Source: Lachnospiraceae bacterium UBA1251
GTDB lineage: Bacteria > Bacillota > Clostridia > Lachnospirales > Lachnospiraceae
DNA: 15,749 bases
NCBI GenBank assembly: GCA_002308255.1
Contig: DBVZ01000112.1
Span: 28,015-43,763 of the forward strand
Direction: 5' to 3'
Shown one piece after another: positions 14,811-15,749 of this stretch. The notes beneath the pieces were generated by a model. It ran no database searches. It worked only from the letters and a program-made list of their open reading frames with translations, and had not been told where the DNA came from. How positions within the stretch are numbered: the stretch's first letter is position 1; each line of letters begins with the position of its first letter. The position numbers and the translations under genes were made by a program.

Positions 14811-15749
14811 CCTTCCAGCTCCCCTCCTTTCCGCTTTCAAACAGCTTTGCCCATCTCTTCAGGATCTGAATCGCCGAGCGGAATCCCGCCGCCGGCATCA
14901 TGGGAAGCGAATCCTGCAGATAGTCCCCTTCCTGCATGACATGTGTGTAATTAGAGAGCACGAGGTCCGGTTGATACTCCCCGATCTTATCCCGGATCAG
15001 CAGCCAGTCGAGTTCCGGCGAGATCTCGTCAAAATATTCCGGATGCTTCGTCACGCAGAACTCCGTCCGAAGATAATTGAGGACGCCCAGCCATCGAAAC
15101 CGCATTCCCGCGTCATGCGCTGCCCCAAGGAGCCAGTCAAGATCTGCGTTAATGGTCGTCAGGATCACGGTCTTTCCTCCCAGGATCTTCCGCAGCTCAA
15201 CGATCTCCGCGTCATACTTCTCTTTTTCCTTCGCGATGATCGTCTCTGCCTTCTTCGACCTGTCGAAAAATGCAGCCGTTCTGCGAAGCCAGCCGGCACT
15301 CTCCTCGAACCCTACCGGAAATGCCCCCTCTAAGAACCGGCACCCGTATTTTTCTTCAAGCCACGTCTTCCTCGACAGACTGTCCGGACTGGAAGAAGCG
15401 AGGATATTGAGCGGCGCGTGCAGGAAATGCCGCAGCTCGTCCGTGGACGCATCCCCGAGATACCGGCAGTTGATGTCCACGTCGATCTGTCTGAGCATGC
15501 TCCGCACCACACGGTAGTTGTATGTGATATTGTTGGATACGCCCGCCTCGTTGATAATATTGACGCATCGGCCTTCCGGTTTCACATCCGGGTCTATGAT
15601 CCTCTCCGCCAGCGTGTCCATGCACATCTCGATCCCGTGCATATAGTCGCCGGAAATATCGCCATCCGCCGCGATCGTTATGACAGGCACTTCCGGTGTC
15701 GAAAGACGCTCCATCTGCCGGATATCGTCCCCGATGATGCCGCTGACGC
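14776..15749 (-). CDS. Nitrogenase component 1-like subunit (NifD-like), 5' end outside window
   Basis: The 323 complete codons are the C-terminal three quarters of a nitrogenase component 1 family protein. The frame is open to the window edge, and its first residues, VSGIIGDDIRQ, match the family block C-x-x-G-x-IGDDI; the first in-frame ATG at 15714 is internal. Further family features are the long second and third Rossmann-like domains, with RFLEGAFPVGFEESAGWLR and a helical insert KYDAEIVELRKILGGKTV, which starts the third domain, and PDLVLSNYTHVMQ near the end. The active-site residues of molybdenum nitrogenase (C275 and H442 of NifD) have no obvious counterpart in what is visible, so a cofactor like FeMo-co is unlikely. 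It is followed by an overlapping second subunit, as NifD-NifK or BchN-BchB genes often are. Confidence 0.85.
   Translation of the reverse strand, partial: VSGIIGDDIRQMERLSTPEVPVITIAADGDISGDYMHGIEMCMDTLAERIIDPDVKPEGRCVNIINEAGVSNNITYNYRVVRSMLRQIDVDINCRYLGDASTDELRHFLHAPLNILASSSPDSLSRKTWLEEKYGCRFLEGAFPVGFEESAGWLRRTAAFFDRSKKAETIIAKEKEKYDAEIVELRKILGGKTVILTTINADLDWLLGAAHDAGMRFRWLGVLNYLRTEFCVTKHPEYFDEISPELDWLLIRDKIGEYQPDLVLSNYTHVMQEGDYLQDSLPMMPAAGFRSAIQILKRWAKLFESGKEGSWKDDKALFEEFYS

Noticed and set aside
13167..14939. A 590-codon open frame on the plus strand spanning the nitrogenase-like genes.
   Set aside because: It crosses three minus-strand genes with recognisable families and has no family-like sequence itself.
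13347..15749. True nitrogen-fixing nitrogenase NifDK.
   Set aside because: Two ligand cysteines are missing from the NifK-like subunit, the FeMo-cofactor residues are not evident in the NifD-like part, and no nifE, nifN or nifB is in the window.

Overview
The window looks like a chromosomal segment of a Gram-positive anaerobe of the class Clostridia, plausibly Lachnospiraceae or a relative. The evidence is the ftsH-hpt-tilS-divIC gene order, a class III fructose-1,6-bisphosphatase, strong Shine-Dalgarno sites, a lipoprotein with a lipobox, and a tRNA gene that does not encode its CCA end. Base composition is near 50% G+C by eye. The genus is inference only. Almost everything is on the minus strand; the exceptions are an M20 amidohydrolase and one very small membrane protein.

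Layout, read right to left (the main direction of transcription). (1) 12608-15749: a tightly packed operon with two nitrogenase component-1-like subunits, the first cut by the window edge, followed by a small PD-(D/E)xK nuclease-like protein of the sce7726 type. No nif, bch or cfb accessory gene is visible, and the second subunit has lost two of the three usual cluster-ligand cysteines. This is the best candidate for an undescribed enzyme system. (2) 11269-12570: a lipoprotein with an SH3-like C-terminus and a 49-residue membrane protein converge on a shared bidirectional terminator; the small gene has a hairpin plus U-run leader that looks like an attenuator. (3) 8550-11245: an unrecognised 208-residue protein and class III fructose-bisphosphatase (fbp) in one operon. 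(4) 5740-8539: a MATE-family transporter and an M20 amidohydrolase diverge from promoters whose -35 boxes overlap almost completely. (5) 5547-5728: a tRNA-Ala(GGC) gene with its own promoter and terminator. (6) 3209-5474: a three-gene unit of a VTC-type polyphosphate polymerase domain protein, a DUF4956 membrane protein and a secreted or anchored Cthe_2159-type beta-helix protein; probably a membrane or envelope system built around a triphosphate-tunnel enzyme. (7) 1-3119: divIC, tilS, hpt and ftsH (cut by the left edge), a conserved Firmicutes cluster for cell division, tRNA-Ile lysidine modification, purine salvage and membrane proteolysis.

No insertion sequence, CRISPR array, rRNA or phage gene was seen. 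No gene-free stretch exceeds 300 bases. Start codons were chosen from Shine-Dalgarno sites and family N-termini; several differ from the longest open frame, and three are probably TTG or have a TTG alternative.
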